From Candidatus Magasanikbacteria bacterium CG_4_10_14_0_8_um_filter_42_12 (GTDB lineage: Bacteria > Patescibacteriota > Patescibacteriia > Magasanikbacterales > UBA922): DNA of 6,279 bases. A model generated the notes under the pieces. That model was not told the DNA's origin. It worked only from the letters and a program-made list of their open reading frames with translations, and searched no databases. This document shows positions 5,297-6,279 of the stretch, piece by piece (the first letter of the stretch is position 1; every line of letters starts with the position of its first letter). The stretch covers positions 1 through 6,279 of the forward strand of contig PFLZ01000091.1 in NCBI GenBank assembly GCA_002784795.1. Direction: 5' to 3'. Position numbers and translations under genes: made by a program.

Positions 5297-6279
5297 ATGA
5301 AATACACTTTAAAAAAGCCATCTTTAGATGATGTAAAACCAGATCAAGTACTTCAAATGCTTTATAAGGAAGATACTGGAAAGATTTTTGATTTTATAAA
5401 AAAATTTTTAAATACGGATTACATTTATTGGGATGAATTTAAATACAAAGAGCCAATTCCTAAAAGTATAAAAAGAGAAGAGTTATGGTTTTTAATCAAA
5501 CTTTTTAGAAAATCCAAATCTTTAAAAACACCTATAAATGATATTAAAGAAGAAACATTCACATGGAGCAAATTGGATTACTTTGAGGAGTTTTTCCATG
5601 AATTGGATATGAGTACAGGCGGAGAATTATTTGTTGGTAAAGATGGAATAGACAAATCCAATAAACAAAAACTTATAACACGGGGAATAATGGAAGAAGC
5701 CATTGCGTCATCCCAGTTAGAGGGGGCAGCCACAACTAGGCAAGTAGCCAAAAAAATGCTTAGAGAAGGACGAAAACCAAAAAACAGTTCTGAACAAATG
5801 ATTGTTAATAGTTACACTTCAATGAAAGCAATCGAAGAAAAATATAAAGATAAAGAGATGAGCATGGATCTGATTTTGGAATTGCATGGTATCATCACAA
5901 AAGATACCCTTGACTCAGATGGAAATAAACCTCGAATGCGAAAAGGAGGAGAACCTATTTATGTAAACGATAAACTTACCGGAGAAATATATCATAAGGG
6001 TCCAGAGGTCAATTTTGTTGAAAAAGAACTAAAGAAACTTATCAAATTTGCGAATGACGACTTGAAGCGAGAAGCTTTCTTGCACCCCATCATAAAGGCG
6101 ATTATGATTCATTTTTGGATAGGATACCTTCACCCTTTTACTGATGGGAATGGTAGGTTAGCAAGACAACTCTTTTATTGGTATCTGAATGAAGCTCCCC
6201 GCCCCAGAGGGGCGGGGTATCAGTTCTCTATAACAACCGTAATTGGTGACTGCTATGGAGTTCTGTATACTCATTTCCT
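5297..6279 (+). CDS. Fic-family AMP-transferase, interrupted by an insertion sequence
   Basis: Fic proteins transfer AMP (or a related group) from a nucleotide to a hydroxyl of a target protein. The catalytic motif H279-P-F-T-D283-G-N285-G-R287 is complete. Upstream, S138-x-x-x-E142-G143 is the inhibitory-helix motif; E142 would block the nucleotide site, so this is a class II (N-terminally self-inhibited) Fic. Residues 1-130 are an accessory region, charged and Lys-rich, that I do not recognise. Fic homology stops after FYWYLNE (to about residue 299). The family normally continues with a hydrophobic segment, but here the frame enters the GC hairpin of an IS copy and stays open to the window edge by chance, antisense to tnpA. 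The Fic part therefore ends near 6190-6196, and any remaining 3' part should lie beyond the IS, outside the window. AT-rich codon use differs sharply from the UbiA gene. The start was chosen as the first ATG of the frame after the repeats; no Shine-Dalgarno is seen. Confidence 0.88.
   Translation, partial: MKYTLKKPSLDDVKPDQVLQMLYKEDTGKIFDFIKKFLNTDYIYWDEFKYKEPIPKSIKREELWFLIKLFRKSKSLKTPINDIKEETFTWSKLDYFEEFFHELDMSTGGELFVGKDGIDKSNKQKLITRGIMEEAIASSQLEGAATTRQVAKKMLREGRKPKNSSEQMIVNSYTSMKAIEEKYKDKEMSMDLILELHGIITKDTLDSDGNKPRMRKGGEPIYVNDKLTGEIYHKGPEVNFVEKELKKLIKFANDDLKREAFLHPIIKAIMIHFWIGYLHPFTDGNGRLARQLFYWYLNEAPRPRGAGYQFSITTVIGDCYGVLYTHF
6197..6217. repeat. IS right-end hairpin (repeat copy 2)
   Basis: A perfect 9-bp stem, CCCCGCCCC (6197-6205) with GGGGCGGGG (6209-6217), has an AGA loop. 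Bases 6200-6217 are identical to 37-54. The stem is longer than in the left-end copy (nine against six pairs). Confidence 0.85.
6228..6279 (-). CDS. tnpA: IS200-like transposase TnpA, C-terminus (partial)
   Basis: The minus-strand frame from 6278 reads GNEYTELHSSHQLRLL and stops at TAG (6230-6228), eleven bases before the terminal hairpin. From memory, IS200-family transposases of this group end with a pattern like QGNEY-x-x-LH-x-x-x-QL-x-L(F/L), so the match is good despite the short length. The catalytic HUH motif and tyrosine would lie outside the window. The stop-to-hairpin spacing fits the compact layout of single-gene IS200 elements. Confidence 0.65.
   Translation of the reverse strand, partial: GNEYTELHSSHQLRLL

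Larger units (their letters stand above)
6191..6279 (-). mobile_element. IS200/IS605-type insertion sequence, right end (partial)
   Basis: The minus strand shows the end of a transposase frame, then TGATAC, then a perfect 9-bp GC hairpin (6217-6197), then AGCTTC. This is the right-end counterpart of the element at 1-58, in the same orientation. The exact outer boundary within about 6185-6196 cannot be fixed without an empty site; IS200/IS605 elements make no target duplication. Confidence 0.75.

Overview
The window looks like bacterial chromosomal DNA, most likely from a metagenome-assembled genome. Small points (a long B12-dependent ribonucleotide reductase with an internal insertion, an isolated UbiA-type protein, a Fic gene, and an IS200-like element whose first residues read MSKYIHK) fit Candidate Phyla Radiation/Patescibacteria. 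That assignment is an inference from family memory and is not proven by the sequence. TAA and TGA act as ordinary stops.

Layout: positions 1-58 hold the left end of an IS200/IS605-type insertion sequence whose transposase runs off the window leftward on the minus strand. Positions 59-252 are intergenic, with an unusual symmetric repeat-hairpin and the terminator of the next gene. Positions 253-3774 (minus) encode NrdJ, the adenosylcobalamin-dependent class II ribonucleotide reductase. Positions 3775-4280 are its control region: a structured leader of about 200 nt, a sigma70-like promoter set between two NrdR boxes 32 bp apart, and further upstream a perfect DnaA box plus a near-match. Positions 4281-5186 (minus) encode a UbiA-superfamily membrane prenyltransferase with a strong Shine-Dalgarno. 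Positions 5187-5296 are a divergent promoter region with three tandem AGGTATAA repeats. From 5297 (plus) runs a Fic-family AMP-transferase gene of much lower GC. Just after its catalytic motif it meets the right end of a second IS200-like copy (about 6191-6279), whose minus-strand transposase C-terminus is visible.

How the parts relate: nrdJ is controlled as a dNTP-supply gene. NrdR would repress it when (d)ATP is plentiful, and the DnaA boxes suggest coupling to replication initiation, as known for E. coli nrdAB. The UbiA gene is a separate unit about 500 bp upstream of nrdJ and not in its operon. The Fic gene appears to be acquired DNA, now interrupted by an IS. The two IS ends lie in the same orientation and both window edges fall inside the element, which is typical of a contig broken at a repeat.
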